Assembly: GCF_000426045.1 (NCBI RefSeq)
Contig: NZ_KE384490.1
Location: forward strand, 1-64,000
DNA: 64,000 nt
Direction: 5' to 3'
DNA from: Marmoricola sp. URHB0036
GTDB taxonomy: Bacteria > Actinomycetota > Actinomycetes > Propionibacteriales > Nocardioidaceae
Shown here: piece after piece, positions 37,547 through 45,963 of the stretch
Numbering within the stretch: the first letter of the stretch is position 1
How the letters are laid out: the number at the start of each line of letters is the position of its first letter
Made by a program: the position numbers and the translations under genes
Notes under the pieces: generated by a model
What the model saw: the letters and a program-made list of their open reading frames with translations, nothing else
What the model was told of the DNA's origin: nothing
Databases searched by the model: none

Positions 37547-37618
37547 CAATGTCGGGTACGGCACCGGGCGCTGTCAAGAGCTGTTGTGGGGCGCGACATC
37601 GACGGCGCCGCCCGTGCT

Positions 37619-38242
37619 TCAGCCCCTCGCGACGTGCTGGTGCGGCGCGACCAGCCCGACGAGCCGCAGCCCGATCTCGGCGTACTCCTCGGCGACCTGC
37701 TCGGGAGTCCAACGCCCGCCCTCGCGATACCACCGCGCCAGGTCGATGCCGAGGGAGAGCAGGGCCGCCGCTGACATGGAGGGGTCGGGACTGGCGAAGC
37801 AACCCTGGCGGACTCCGTGCTCCACCAGACCACGGGTCAGGTGCTCGATCTGGCGACGAAGGCCGCGGATCTCGGCGTAGTGCTCCTCCGAGAGTGCGGC
37901 GAGCTCGTAGTTCACGATCCGGGCCGAGGTGTGGTTGCGAGCGTGATGCAGGCAGAAGTCGTGCATCCAGCTTCGCAGCGCCTCGCAGGCAGGGGCGCCA
38001 GCCTCGGTCGCGGCGCGGACCATCGCCAGCGTGGTCTCGTGGCCCTGGCGGGAGATCAGGTAGAGCAGCTCTTCCTTCGAGCGGTGATGGACGTAGAGCG
38101 CGGCCGGGCTCATGCCCGCGGCGGCGGCGATGTCGCGCGTCGTCGTGCCGTGGAAGCCCTTCTCAGCGAAGGCGTCGGTCGCGGCCAGCAGCAGCCGCGC
38201 GCGACTCACGTCGGCGCGTGCCGACTCCGTTGCTTCGGTCAT
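37619..38242 (-). CDS. TetR-family regulator C (acyl-CoA unit)
   Basis: 207 residues. HTH domain RARLLLAATDAFAEKGFHGTTTRDIAAAAGMSPAALYVHHRSKEELL at the N terminus, clearly different from regulators A and B, then a helical ligand domain. It is divergent from the thiolase operon; the palindrome CTAAGC-AAGC-GCTTAG in the shared promoter region is its probable operator. By position and type (FadR/KstR-like roles of such regulators in actinobacteria) it likely answers to an acyl-CoA. ATG 38242 is chosen as the family start. Confidence 0.92.
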   Translation of the reverse strand: MTEATESARADVSRARLLLAATDAFAEKGFHGTTTRDIAAAAGMSPAALYVHHRSKEELLYLISRQGHETTLAMVRAATEAGAPACEALRSWMHDFCLHHARNHTSARIVNYELAALSEEHYAEIRGLRRQIEHLTRGLVEHGVRQGCFASPDPSMSAAALLSLGIDLARWYREGGRWTPEQVAEEYAEIGLRLVGLVAPHQHVARG

Positions 38243-38330
38243 CAGGCCCCTGGGAGATGAAGTGACGTGGGTCACGGCAGCGGCCGGGCCACGCCCGTTG
38301 ACGTCGATCTTGTCATGAGTCAGAGTACAG

Positions 38331-38346
38331 CCTAAGCAAGCGCTTA
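38331..38346. promoter_or_regulatory. Palindromic operator of regulator C
   Basis: CTAAGC, spacer AAGC, GCTTAG, 19 bp before the thiolase ATG at 38366. It is different from the 23-bp dyad of the island. Confidence 0.7.
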
Positions 38347-38365
38347 GTAACCAAGGATGTGGCTC

Positions 38366-39583
38366 ATGCCCGAAGCCGTGATCGTCTCCACCGCCCGCTC
38401 GCCCATTGGGCGCGCCGTCAAGGGCTCGTTGAAGGAGATGCGTCCCGACGACCTTGCCGTGCAGATGGTCCAAGCGGCGCTCGCCGCGGTGCCCGAGCTG
38501 GACCCGGCCGAGGTCGTGGATCTGATTCTCGGAGTCGGCCAGCCCGCGGGGGAGGCCGGCAATAACCTCGGCCGCGCTGTCGCTGTGCGGTCCGGCATGG
38601 ACCGCCTGCCGGGCGTCACGGTCAACCGCTACTGCTCCAGCAGCCTGCAGACCACCAGGATGGCGTTCCACGCGATCAAGGCCGGCGAGGGCGACGTCTA
38701 CATCAGCGCGGGTGTCGAGACCGTCAGCCGGTTCGGCAACGGCTTCGCCGACAACCCCGAGGGCTACAACCCCGTGTACGACGAGGCGCGGGCCCGCACC
38801 GCGCAGCGTGCTTCAGGTGGCGCGGGCACATGGAAGGACCCGCACATCGACGGGGCCCTGCCGGACCTCTACATCGCGATGGGCCAGACCGCCGAGAACG
38901 TGGCCCAGGTGCTGGGGATGTCGCGACGCGAGCAGGACGAGTTCGGCGTACGCAGCCAAAACCTGGCCTGCCAGCGCATCGAGGAAGGGTTCTGGGCCCG
39001 CGAGATCACTCCGGTCACGCTGCCCGACGGGACCGTGGTCTCGACCGACGACGGCCCCCGTCCCGGCACCACGCTGGAGGGCATCAGCGGCCTCAAGTCG
39101 GTCTTCCGCCCCGACGGCACCGTGACCGCCGGCAACGCCTGCCCGCTTAACGACGGCGCCGCGGCGCTCGTGATCATGAGCGACACCAGGGCCAAGGCCC
39201 TCGGCCTGACGCCGCTGGCACGGATCGTCTCCACCGCAGTGACCGGTCTCTCCCCGGAGATCATGGGCCTCGGGCCGGTCGAGGCGATCCCGGCCGCGCT
39301 GCGCAATGCGAGCATGTCCCCCGACGACATCGACCTGTTCGAGATCAACGAGGCTTTCGCCGTGCAGTCGCTCGGCTCGGCGCAGCAGCTCGGCATCCCG
39401 ATCGAGAAGCTCAACGTCAACGGCGGCGCGATCGCGATCGGCCACCCGTTCGGCATGACCGGTGCGCGCATCACCGCGACCCTGATCAACTCCCTGCAGT
39501 GGCACGACAAGCAGTTCGGCGTGGAGTCGATGTGCGTCGGGGGCGGCCAGGGCATGGCGATGGTGCTGGAGCGGCTCTCATGA
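38366..39583 (+). CDS. Thiolase (acetyl-CoA C-acyltransferase)
   Basis: 405 residues. Nucleophilic Cys in NRYCSSSLQT, NEAFA, His in NGGAIAIGHPFGMTGAR, and the second Cys in MCVGGGQGMAM, all where expected for degradative thiolases. Cleaves a 3-ketoacyl-CoA with CoA to acetyl-CoA and a shortened acyl-CoA. CAAGGA precedes ATG 38366; an ATG three codons upstream is also possible. It leads the acyl-CoA operon of four genes with overlapping ends. Confidence 0.95.
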   Translation: MPEAVIVSTARSPIGRAVKGSLKEMRPDDLAVQMVQAALAAVPELDPAEVVDLILGVGQPAGEAGNNLGRAVAVRSGMDRLPGVTVNRYCSSSLQTTRMAFHAIKAGEGDVYISAGVETVSRFGNGFADNPEGYNPVYDEARARTAQRASGGAGTWKDPHIDGALPDLYIAMGQTAENVAQVLGMSRREQDEFGVRSQNLACQRIEEGFWAREITPVTLPDGTVVSTDDGPRPGTTLEGISGLKSVFRPDGTVTAGNACPLNDGAAALVIMSDTRAKALGLTPLARIVSTAVTGLSPEIMGLGPVEAIPAALRNASMSPDDIDLFEINEAFAVQSLGSAQQLGIPIEKLNVNGGAIAIGHPFGMTGARITATLINSLQWHDKQFGVESMCVGGGQGMAMVLERLS

Positions 39584-40335
39584 GGACGCGCTTCCAGGGC
39601 AAGACCGCCATCGTGACCGGAGCCAGCCGCGGGATCGGGCTCGGCATCGCCGAGAGACTGGTCGCCGACGGCGCCCGCGTCGTCATCACCGCCCGCAAGC
39701 AGGAAGCGCTGGACGAGGCCGTCACCCACCTCGGCGGCCGGAACGTCGCCCTTGCCGTCGCCGGCAAGGCCGACGACCTGGCACACCAGGAGGAGACCGT
39801 CGCCCGTGCCATCGCCACCTTCGGCAGCGTCGACCTGCTCGTCAACAACACCGGCATCAACCCGGTCTACGGCCCGCTGGTCGAGCTCGACCTCGCCGCG
39901 GCCCGCAAGGTCGTCGAGGTCAACTGCATCGCGGCCGTGTCCTGGGTGCAGCGCGTCTACTGGGCGTGGATGCACGAGCACGGCGGCGCGATCGTGAACG
40001 TCTCGTCGCTCTCCAGTGTCCGCACGGCACCGGGCATCGGTTTCTACGGCGCCTCCAAGGCGATGCTGAACTCGATCACCGAGCTGCTCGCTGTCGAGCT
40101 CGGCCCGAGCGTCCGCGTCAACGGCGTGGCCCCGGCCGTCGTCAAGACCCGCTTCGCGGCCGCGCTCTACGAGGGCCACGAGGAGGAGGCAGCATCGGCC
40201 TACCCGCTGCGCCGACTCGGCGAGCCCGAGGACATCGGCAGCGTGGTCGCCTTCCTGCTCTCCGACGACGCCGCGTGGCTCACCGGACAGACCGTCGCCG
40301 TCGACGGTGGCGTGGGCCTGGCGACACCGCTGTGA
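39580..40335 (+). CDS. Short-chain dehydrogenase/reductase
   Basis: 251 residues. Cofactor site TGASRGIGLGIAE, NNTGIN, catalytic Ser in VNVSSLSS, YGASK (Tyr and Lys), and the C-terminal GQTVAVDGG. Oxidises a hydroxyl to a ketone, here probably a 3-hydroxyacyl-CoA before the thiolase step. It overlaps the thiolase stop (ATGA) and the next start (GTGA). Confidence 0.94.
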   Translation: MRTRFQGKTAIVTGASRGIGLGIAERLVADGARVVITARKQEALDEAVTHLGGRNVALAVAGKADDLAHQEETVARAIATFGSVDLLVNNTGINPVYGPLVELDLAAARKVVEVNCIAAVSWVQRVYWAWMHEHGGAIVNVSSLSSVRTAPGIGFYGASKAMLNSITELLAVELGPSVRVNGVAPAVVKTRFAAALYEGHEEEAASAYPLRRLGEPEDIGSVVAFLLSDDAAWLTGQTVAVDGGVGLATPL

Positions 40336-41360
40336 GCGACTCGTCGCGGACGCCGCCCGGCCTGGACCTCGCAGGTCTGGGTCGCTGGATGGCCGACCAC
40401 GTCACCGGAGCCGGGTCGACGCTGACCGCGACCATGATCGCCGGCGGTCGCTCCAACCTGACCTACGTCGTCTCCGACGGCCCCCACGACTGGGTCGTAC
40501 GACGCCCGCCCCTGGGACACGTCCTGGCCACCGCGCACGACATGAGCCGCGAACACCGCGTGATGACGGCCCTCGCCGCCACGCCGGTGCCGGTGCCCCG
40601 GACGTTCGGCTTCTGTGAGGACGCCGAGATCCTGGGAGCGCCGTTCTACGTGATGGAACGGGTCCCCGGAACGCCGTACCGGACCCGCGCCGAGCTACAG
40701 GCGCTCGGCCCTGAGTTCGCTCGCGCCGTCTCGACCCGGATGGTCGACACCATGGCGGAGCTCCACGAGGTCGACCCGGCCGCCATCGGGGTCGGCGACT
40801 TCGGCCGCCCCGAGGGCTACCTCGCGCGGCAGGTCGAGCGCTGGCGACGCCAGCTGGCGTCGTCGTACAACCGCGATCTCCCGGCGGCCGACGAGCTCCA
40901 CCGGCGCCTGGCCGCCGCGGTGCCGCCGGAGTCCGGAGCCGCCATCGTGCACGGAGACTTCCGGCTCGACAACCTGCTCATCGACGACGGTCAACCGACC
41001 GCGGTGCTCGACTGGGAGATGGCGACCCTCGGCGACCCGCTCGCCGACCTCGCGCTCATGCTCGTCTACCACCGCCTCGCGCAGGTGCTCAGCGGCAACG
41101 TCGTCGCTGACGCCTCGAACGCGCCGGGCTTCCTCACCGAGAGCGAGATCGTCCAGCGCTATGCCGCGGCACGCGGCCGCGAACTCGCCCACCTCGGCTT
41201 CTACCTCGGGCTCGGCGCGTACAAGCTCGCCGCGATCCTCGAGGGCATCCACTACCGCTACCTGCAAGGACAGACCGTGGGCGAGGGCTTCGACCGGATC
41301 GGGGAAGCCATCCAGCCCTTGCTCGACACGGGCCTGACCGCGATGAAGGAGAACCACTGA
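40332..41360 (+). CDS. APH-like kinase of the acyl-CoA dehydrogenase-associated type
   Basis: 342 residues with the aminoglycoside-phosphotransferase fold: catalytic-loop motif VHGDFRLDNLL and the metal-binding Asp in VLDWEMATLGDP; N-terminal GGRSNLTYVV and VVRRPP. Domain-level relatives accompany FadE-type acyl-CoA dehydrogenases in actinobacteria and the ACAD10/11 proteins of animals, where a hydroxyl group is phosphorylated and then removed to give an enoyl-CoA. A similar 4-hydroxyacyl-CoA role would fit here. GTG start, overlapping on both sides. Confidence 0.92.
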   Translation: MSDSSRTPPGLDLAGLGRWMADHVTGAGSTLTATMIAGGRSNLTYVVSDGPHDWVVRRPPLGHVLATAHDMSREHRVMTALAATPVPVPRTFGFCEDAEILGAPFYVMERVPGTPYRTRAELQALGPEFARAVSTRMVDTMAELHEVDPAAIGVGDFGRPEGYLARQVERWRRQLASSYNRDLPAADELHRRLAAAVPPESGAAIVHGDFRLDNLLIDDGQPTAVLDWEMATLGDPLADLALMLVYHRLAQVLSGNVVADASNAPGFLTESEIVQRYAAARGRELAHLGFYLGLGAYKLAAILEGIHYRYLQGQTVGEGFDRIGEAIQPLLDTGLTAMKENH

Positions 41361-42583
41361 TGGACTTCTCGTACGACGCCCGCACCGAGGACCTGCGGGC
41401 CAGCATGCTCGAGTTCATGGAGATGGCCGTCTATCCAGCCGAGCACGTCTTCCACGAGCAGCTCGAGCTGCTGGAGGACCGCTGGGCCTGGGACTCCGCC
41501 CCGGTCATCCAGGAGCTGCGCGCCGAGGCCCGCCGTCGCGGGCTGTGGAACTTCTTCCTGCCCGGTGAGGAGGGTGGCGGCTTGACCAACGTGCAGTACG
41601 CCGCCCTCGCCGAGATCTCCGGCCGCAGCATCCACCTCGCCCCGGCGGCGATGAACTGCGCGGCGCCCGACACCGGCAACATGGAGGTGCTCTCGCAGTT
41701 CGGCACCCCCGAGCAGAAGCAGCGGTGGCTCGAGCCCTTGCTGGCCGGCGAGATCCGCTCGGCGTTCGCGATGACCGAGCCGGCCGTGGCCTCCTCGGAC
41801 GCGACGAACATCGCGACCGGGATCGAGCGGGACGGAGACGAGTACGTCATCAACGGTCGCAAGTGGTGGATCACCGGCGCGATGAACCCGAACTGCTTGA
41901 TCTTCATCGTCATGGGAAAGACCGACCCCAGCGCGGACCGGCACCGCCAGCAGTCGATGATCCTCGTCGAGCGCGACACCCCCGGCGTCGAGATCCACCG
42001 CGGCATGACCGTCCTCGGATACGACGACCACGAGCACGGCGGCCACGCCGAGCTGTCGTTCACCGACGTGCGGGTGCCCGCAGCGAACCTGATCGGGGGA
42101 GAGGGCGACGGCTTCGCGATCGCGCAGGCCCGTCTCGGACCGGGCCGGATCCACCACTGCATGCGCTCGATCGGGATCGCCGAGCGGGCGATCGCGCTGA
42201 TGTGCGCGCGCGCCGACGAGCGGGTCGCGTTCGGCAAGCGGATCTCCGAGCAGGGCGTCGTCCGCGACTGGATCGCGGAGTCGCGGGTGCGCGTGGAGCA
42301 GCTGCGGCTCCTGGTGCTCAAGGCCGCCTGGCTGATGGACACCGTCGGCAACAAAGCGGCCCACACCGAGATCCAGGCGATCAAGATCGCCACCCCGGCC
42401 ACGGTCGAGTGGATCCTCGACAAGGCGATCCAGACCCACGGCGCCGGGGGCCTCTCCCAGGACTTCCCGCTGGCCAACATGATCGCCGGCATCCGTACGC
42501 TGCGGTTCGCCGACGGTCCCGACGAGGTGCACAAGAACGCACTGGCTCGAGCGGAGCTTCACCGACAGCAGGCGAACCGCTGA
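41360..42583 (+). CDS. Acyl-CoA dehydrogenase
   Basis: 407 residues. FAD-binding AFAMTEPAVASSDATNIAT, then NGRKWWITGAMNP, the RADERVAFGKRISEQG segment and the C-terminal RTLRFADGPDEVHKNALAR. In the ACAD10/11-like branch paired with APH-like kinases. ATG overlaps the kinase stop by one base. Last intact gene of the acyl-CoA operon; the following frame starts with ATGATG overlap but is cut off. Confidence 0.94.
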   Translation: MDFSYDARTEDLRASMLEFMEMAVYPAEHVFHEQLELLEDRWAWDSAPVIQELRAEARRRGLWNFFLPGEEGGGLTNVQYAALAEISGRSIHLAPAAMNCAAPDTGNMEVLSQFGTPEQKQRWLEPLLAGEIRSAFAMTEPAVASSDATNIATGIERDGDEYVINGRKWWITGAMNPNCLIFIVMGKTDPSADRHRQQSMILVERDTPGVEIHRGMTVLGYDDHEHGGHAELSFTDVRVPAANLIGGEGDGFAIAQARLGPGRIHHCMRSIGIAERAIALMCARADERVAFGKRISEQGVVRDWIAESRVRVEQLRLLVLKAAWLMDTVGNKAAHTEIQAIKIATPATVEWILDKAIQTHGAGGLSQDFPLANMIAGIRTLRFADGPDEVHKNALARAELHRQQANR

Positions 42584-42777
42584 TGACCACCGCAGCTCCC
42601 AGACGAACCCTGCCCGCGCCGACCGTCGCCAAGCCGCTGGCCGCAGACGGGCACGCCGTCGCGGTGCTCGAGCTCGATGAGAGACCCTGTCAGCTGTGCA
42701 TTCGCTCGAGCGGTCTTGGTGGTCTGATCCAACGTGATGAAGGTCCCGACAAACTCCCAACGAACCCTGCGTCGTAG
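42583..42777 (+). pseudogene. Truncated gene at the end of the acyl-CoA operon
   Basis: 64 codons starting one base inside the acyl-CoA dehydrogenase stop. The first 30 residues (TLPAPTVAKPLAADG) look like a normal coupled gene start, but the rest has no protein-like pattern and ends close to the tRNA-like sequence. I take it as a gene cut by the insertion border. Family not recognised. Confidence 0.45.
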
Positions 42778-42865
42778 TGCGTCGCAGTGCGCTGGAGTGG
42801 GCGGGCCGTGATCAGCAAAGCCGCAGGTCAGGCCGAGATTGGCCCGGCGCCATGCCTATCCCAAG

Positions 42866-42901
42866 GCGTAAGGTCGTCGGTTCGATTCCGACAGGCGGCT
42901 C
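42866..42901 (+). other. tRNA 3' end, likely attachment site
   Basis: The string AAGGTCGTC then GGTTCGATTCCGAC then AGGCGGCT is a complete T-arm (GTCGG stem, TTCGATT loop, CCGAC) followed by a 7-base acceptor strand and discriminator. It looks like the 3' end of a Thr-type tRNA whose 5' acceptor would be GCCGCCT. The upstream bases do not form D or anticodon arms. A bare tRNA 3' end is the usual attL/attR mark left by tyrosine integrases. Tandem GGCTCACCACT/GGCTCACCAGT repeats follow at 42972. Confidence 0.7.
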
Positions 42902-43161
42902 CGAGAACTCTCTCCTGACCTGCGTAGACGCGGGCTTTCTCAGTTCGCCGTGCGGAGCCTCATGTTGATTGGCTCACCACTGGCTCACCAGTCCTCAGCG
43001 ATTGGCCAGCGGGTGGCTTTGGAGGTCTCCACCAGCACGTTTGTAGGTCAGTGCTGACACCACCCGGACCAGGAGGGCACCCTAGTGTTGGTGGGAGTTG
43101 ACACCACGCTGGCGGGCGCGCAAGCGGAGCGAGTCCGAGCAGATTGAGCGGAGGTGGGCGC

Positions 43162-43734
43162 ATGTCGGCGACGAAGCTCCTGGCACTCGGTATCGTGCAC
43201 CTCTCCGGCGGCGCGCATGGCTACCAGGTGCGGTCCGAGCTGCAGAGCTGGCGTGCGGAGATTTGGGCCAAGATCAAGCCCGGCTCGATTTATCACGCGC
43301 TGAAGAAGGCGGCGGCTGACGGTTTCCTCACCGAACACGCCGAGCCGGGCAACTCCGGGCCGGAGCGCGTTCTGTACCGCGTGACAGCTCGGGGACGTGA
43401 CGAGATAGTCGAACTGGTCCGCGACGGTCTGCGGCGCACCCATGACCCCACCATGCTCAACGCGTCGATCGCCATGTTGCCCATGCTGACCAGGACAGAT
43501 GCCATCGCGCACGTCAACGAGCGGGTCGCGCGCCTGGAAGCGGAGCTCGTAGAGCAGGCCAAGTGGCGGGAGCACCCGAACCCCGACATTCCCGAACACG
43601 TCCGCGATCAGGCCGAACTGTGGGCGGGACATGCACGCACCGAACTGGAGTGGGCGAAGAGCCTGAGCAAACGACTGGCTGAGGGCGCCTACACCATGGC
43701 CGATGATCCGGGTTCGTGGCGAACGGTCCCCTAA
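43162..43734 (+). CDS. PadR-family transcriptional regulator
   Basis: 190 residues. N-terminal winged helix with LALGIVHLSGGAHGYQVRSEL and the KPGSIYHALKKAAADGFL segment (recognition helix), then a C-terminal coiled-coil region (INxRVARLEAEL) used for dimerisation. PadR proteins repress neighbouring genes until a small molecule binds. GCGGAGGTG precedes the ATG. It is followed by a DoxX-like gene and a hydrolase gene, which it probably controls through the CTTGACTAG repeats at 43740 and 43785. Confidence 0.92.
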   Translation: MSATKLLALGIVHLSGGAHGYQVRSELQSWRAEIWAKIKPGSIYHALKKAAADGFLTEHAEPGNSGPERVLYRVTARGRDEIVELVRDGLRRTHDPTMLNASIAMLPMLTRTDAIAHVNERVARLEAELVEQAKWREHPNPDIPEHVRDQAELWAGHARTELEWAKSLSKRLAEGAYTMADDPGSWRTVP

Positions 43735-43739
43735 TCAAT

Positions 43740-43793
43740 CTTGACTAGACGCTCCTCCTCGCGTACTTTGGCCCAGTAACCAAACTTGACTAG
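43740..43793 (+). promoter_or_regulatory. Promoter and direct repeats before the DoxX-like gene
   Basis: TTGACT (43741), 17-bp spacer, TACTTT (43764) form a sigma-70-like promoter. CTTGACTAG occurs twice, at 43740 and 43785, covering the -35 box and the region after the start; likely PadR binding sites. Confidence 0.55.
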
Positions 43794-43826
43794 TCGGCCA
43801 GGCCCGGACACGGCAAGGAGAGCCGA

Positions 43827-44249
43827 ATGAGCACCATCCTCAAGAACAACTCGGAAACCGTTGCGCACACGCCCGGGCGGGCGAGCAGCATCGGGGTCTG
43901 GATTCTGCAAGTCGTGCTGGCGGCGATCATCGCCGGCGGCGGAATCTCGAAGTTCGCCGGCGACCCGGTCATGGTGGACATGTTCGCCGACATCGGGGCT
44001 GGCCAGTGGCTCCGGTACCTGGTCGGAGCGCTGGAGGTCGCGGGAGGGGTTGGACTTCTGATCCCAGCTCTGGCGGGCCTGGCCAGTCTGGGGTTGGCGG
44101 CATTGCTGACCGGTGCTGTCATCACCGATCAGTTCGTGCTCGAGCAGAGCCCTTGGCTGCCGCTCGCCCTTCTCGCCGTGGCGGCCGTGATCGCAAGGGC
44201 GCGGTGGTCACGCACCGACGCCGTCGTCGGCACGCTGCTCAGGCGCTGA
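43827..44249 (+). CDS. DoxX-like membrane protein
   Basis: 140 residues with four hydrophobic segments. VVLAAIIAGGGISKFAGDP and LVGALEVAGGVGLLIPAL follow the DoxX/DoxD-like pattern (GxxKF, then E-x-x-GGxxLL). Members are linked to redox or detoxification functions in the membrane, without a known reaction for this branch. ATG after AAGGAGAG. It is probably co-transcribed with the hydrolase gene 27 bp downstream. Confidence 0.85.
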   Translation: MSTILKNNSETVAHTPGRASSIGVWILQVVLAAIIAGGGISKFAGDPVMVDMFADIGAGQWLRYLVGALEVAGGVGLLIPALAGLASLGLAALLTGAVITDQFVLEQSPWLPLALLAVAAVIARARWSRTDAVVGTLLRR

Positions 44250-44276
44250 GACAAACCTCTCGAACGGAGATGTGAG

Positions 44277-45143
44277 ATGAACGAGATGGCCTTTCGCGTG
44301 ACATCAAACGATGGCACCACCATCGCCTACGACCGGAACGGAAGGGGCCCGGCTGTCGTCCTGGTAGGCGGCGCACAGGACGACGGAGCCGAGAACGCTC
44401 CCGTGATACCTGCTCTCGCCGAGCACTTCACGGTTTACAACTTTGCCCGTCGGGGACGCGGCGCGAGCGGCTTCACCGAGCCCTACGCCGTGGAAAGGGA
44501 GATCGAGGACCTGGATGCGTTGATCGCGGAGGCGGGCGGCTCGGCACACCTGTTCGGGGCGTCCTCTGGTGGCGCTCTGGCGCTGGAAGCCGCCGCGGCC
44601 GGGTCAGCCATCGACACGATCGCCGTGTGGGAGGTGCCCTACGCGGTCGGGGACGACATACGCCCGCGATTCGAGGAGTACGTCGCGGACACCCGACGCG
44701 CCTTCGACGCCGGGCGAGACGAGGAGGTTCTCGAACTGTTCATGCGCATGACCGGCGCCTCCGACGACAACGTCGCGGCCAGGAAAGCGGCAGGCAAGCA
44801 GACGGCGCATTGGGCGGATTCGGTCGCCCTCGCGCCCACGCTGGTCCACGACAGCCTCTTCCTCAACCACTACCAGTTGCCGGCCGATCGACTGGCAACG
44901 GTCACCCAACCGGTCCTGGTCACCACCGGAGGACCGATCACGGTCCCCTACATGGCAGGCCTGCCCTCGGACTTCTTCGACCGCGCAGCCGACGAGCTTG
45001 CAGACCTCCTACCCCACGCTCAACGGGAGACCCTCGAGGGGCCGGATCACGTCGTCGACCCACAGATCGTCGGCCCGCTGTTGCTACGGTTCTTCAGCAG
45101 CGAACACCGAGGGGTCCGCGAGGTGTTGCGGGAAGACGATTAG
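44277..45143 (+). CDS. Alpha/beta hydrolase
   Basis: 288 residues. PAVVLVGGAQDDG oxyanion region, LFGASSGGALALEAA nucleophile elbow (GASSGG), and the His near the end in EGPDHVVD. Typical of small soluble hydrolases that accompany PadR or DoxX genes in actinobacteria; substrate unknown. GGAGATGTG precedes ATG 44277; ATG 44283 is also possible. Confidence 0.9.
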   Translation: MNEMAFRVTSNDGTTIAYDRNGRGPAVVLVGGAQDDGAENAPVIPALAEHFTVYNFARRGRGASGFTEPYAVEREIEDLDALIAEAGGSAHLFGASSGGALALEAAAAGSAIDTIAVWEVPYAVGDDIRPRFEEYVADTRRAFDAGRDEEVLELFMRMTGASDDNVAARKAAGKQTAHWADSVALAPTLVHDSLFLNHYQLPADRLATVTQPVLVTTGGPITVPYMAGLPSDFFDRAADELADLLPHAQRETLEGPDHVVDPQIVGPLLLRFFSSEHRGVREVLREDD

Positions 45144-45202
45144 GCACCGCGCAAGCAGATCTTCGTCGCGCCAGGGACACGGGGCGGACAGATAGTGTCG
45201 AG

Positions 45203-45436
45203 GTGGATGTCGTCGGCGGCATCACAGGCCTAATCCTGGGCGAGCTCGTCACCAACGTCTTCGTCACCACGCAAGGCCGGGCCGTCGTACTGACCTGGGC
45301 TTCAGTGGGACTCGACCTGGCCTACTCGCTGCTCATCGGCTCCGTCGTCGGTCGTACCCCGCACTCCGGGCCGACTCAGTACCGCCCACCGAAGCCCTGC
45401 ACAGCACATGACCAGGCACCTCGGCAGGGCCAGTGA
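45203..45436 (+). CDS. Possible small membrane protein
   Basis: 77 residues from GTG 45203 with two hydrophobic segments (VVGGITGLILGELVTNVFV and VLTWASVGLDLAYSLLIGSVVG) and a proline-rich tail. No ribosome site of note and no family. It could be a decayed remnant. Confidence 0.3.
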   Translation: MDVVGGITGLILGELVTNVFVTTQGRAVVLTWASVGLDLAYSLLIGSVVGRTPHSGPTQYRPPKPCTAHDQAPRQGQ

Positions 45437-45531
45437 TTCCGGGCTGTGGTCGCATGCGGTCACCGTTTCCGGGGCGGTGGCCCGGTGCCGAAAGCCGTGC
45501 CCACGGCGTGCTCACGTCAGGAGTGCCACCG

Positions 45532-45714
45532 ATGACGCAGGCGCGTTCGCGGGTCGACCTGTACGCGGCCATCCGACGGGATGCCCGATCTGGAATGTCC
45601 AACCGGGCGCTGCAGCGCAAGCACGGCGTCGGCTTCCGAACCGTGACAGCGGCGCTGGAATCTGCATGGGCCGAAGGCGAGAAAGCAACCGCCCAAACGC
45701 GGCTCACGGATTGA
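45532..45714 (+). pseudogene. N-terminal fragment of a transposase (IS21/IstA-like)
   Basis: 60 codons starting at an ATG with CAGGAG in front. The sequence (RSRVDLYAAIRRDARSGMSN, then RALQRKHGVGFRTV) is the N-terminal helix-turn-helix of an IstA-type transposase; the frame ends where the DDE catalytic domain should begin. A remnant of an insertion sequence. Confidence 0.6.
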
Positions 45715-45724
45715 CGCGTACCGA

Positions 45725-45844
45725 GTGGTGATCGACGACTGGCTGCGCTCGGACGTCTGGCACAAGGTCGCCCGGCCCCTGGTGGTGATCACGGGCGTAC
45801 TGACGATCATCCTGATCTGTATCGAAGTCGCGATCCTGGGTTAA
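45725..45844 (+). CDS. Possible one-helix small membrane protein
   Basis: 39 residues from GTG 45725: a charged start (DDWLRSDVWHKVARP) and one clear membrane helix, TGVLTIILICIEVAIL. The pattern is protein-like and similar tails occur in phage-type small membrane proteins, but there is no ribosome site. Weakly supported. Confidence 0.3.
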   Translation: MVIDDWLRSDVWHKVARPLVVITGVLTIILICIEVAILG

Positions 45845-45963
45845 GGCTCAACCGACCGGATCTGCCGCGATGAGTGCCCTTCAGGACCCACGTCTTTCCG
45901 CCGCGTGCTGGACGCACCGTTCTGCAGAGACCTAGCCAAGTGACGGGATCAAGTTGGTCGCGT

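Noticed and set aside
45203-45844. An intact insertion sequence around the IstA-like fragment
   Set aside because: No catalytic DDE domain, no IstB gene and no terminal inverted repeats found; only a remnant.
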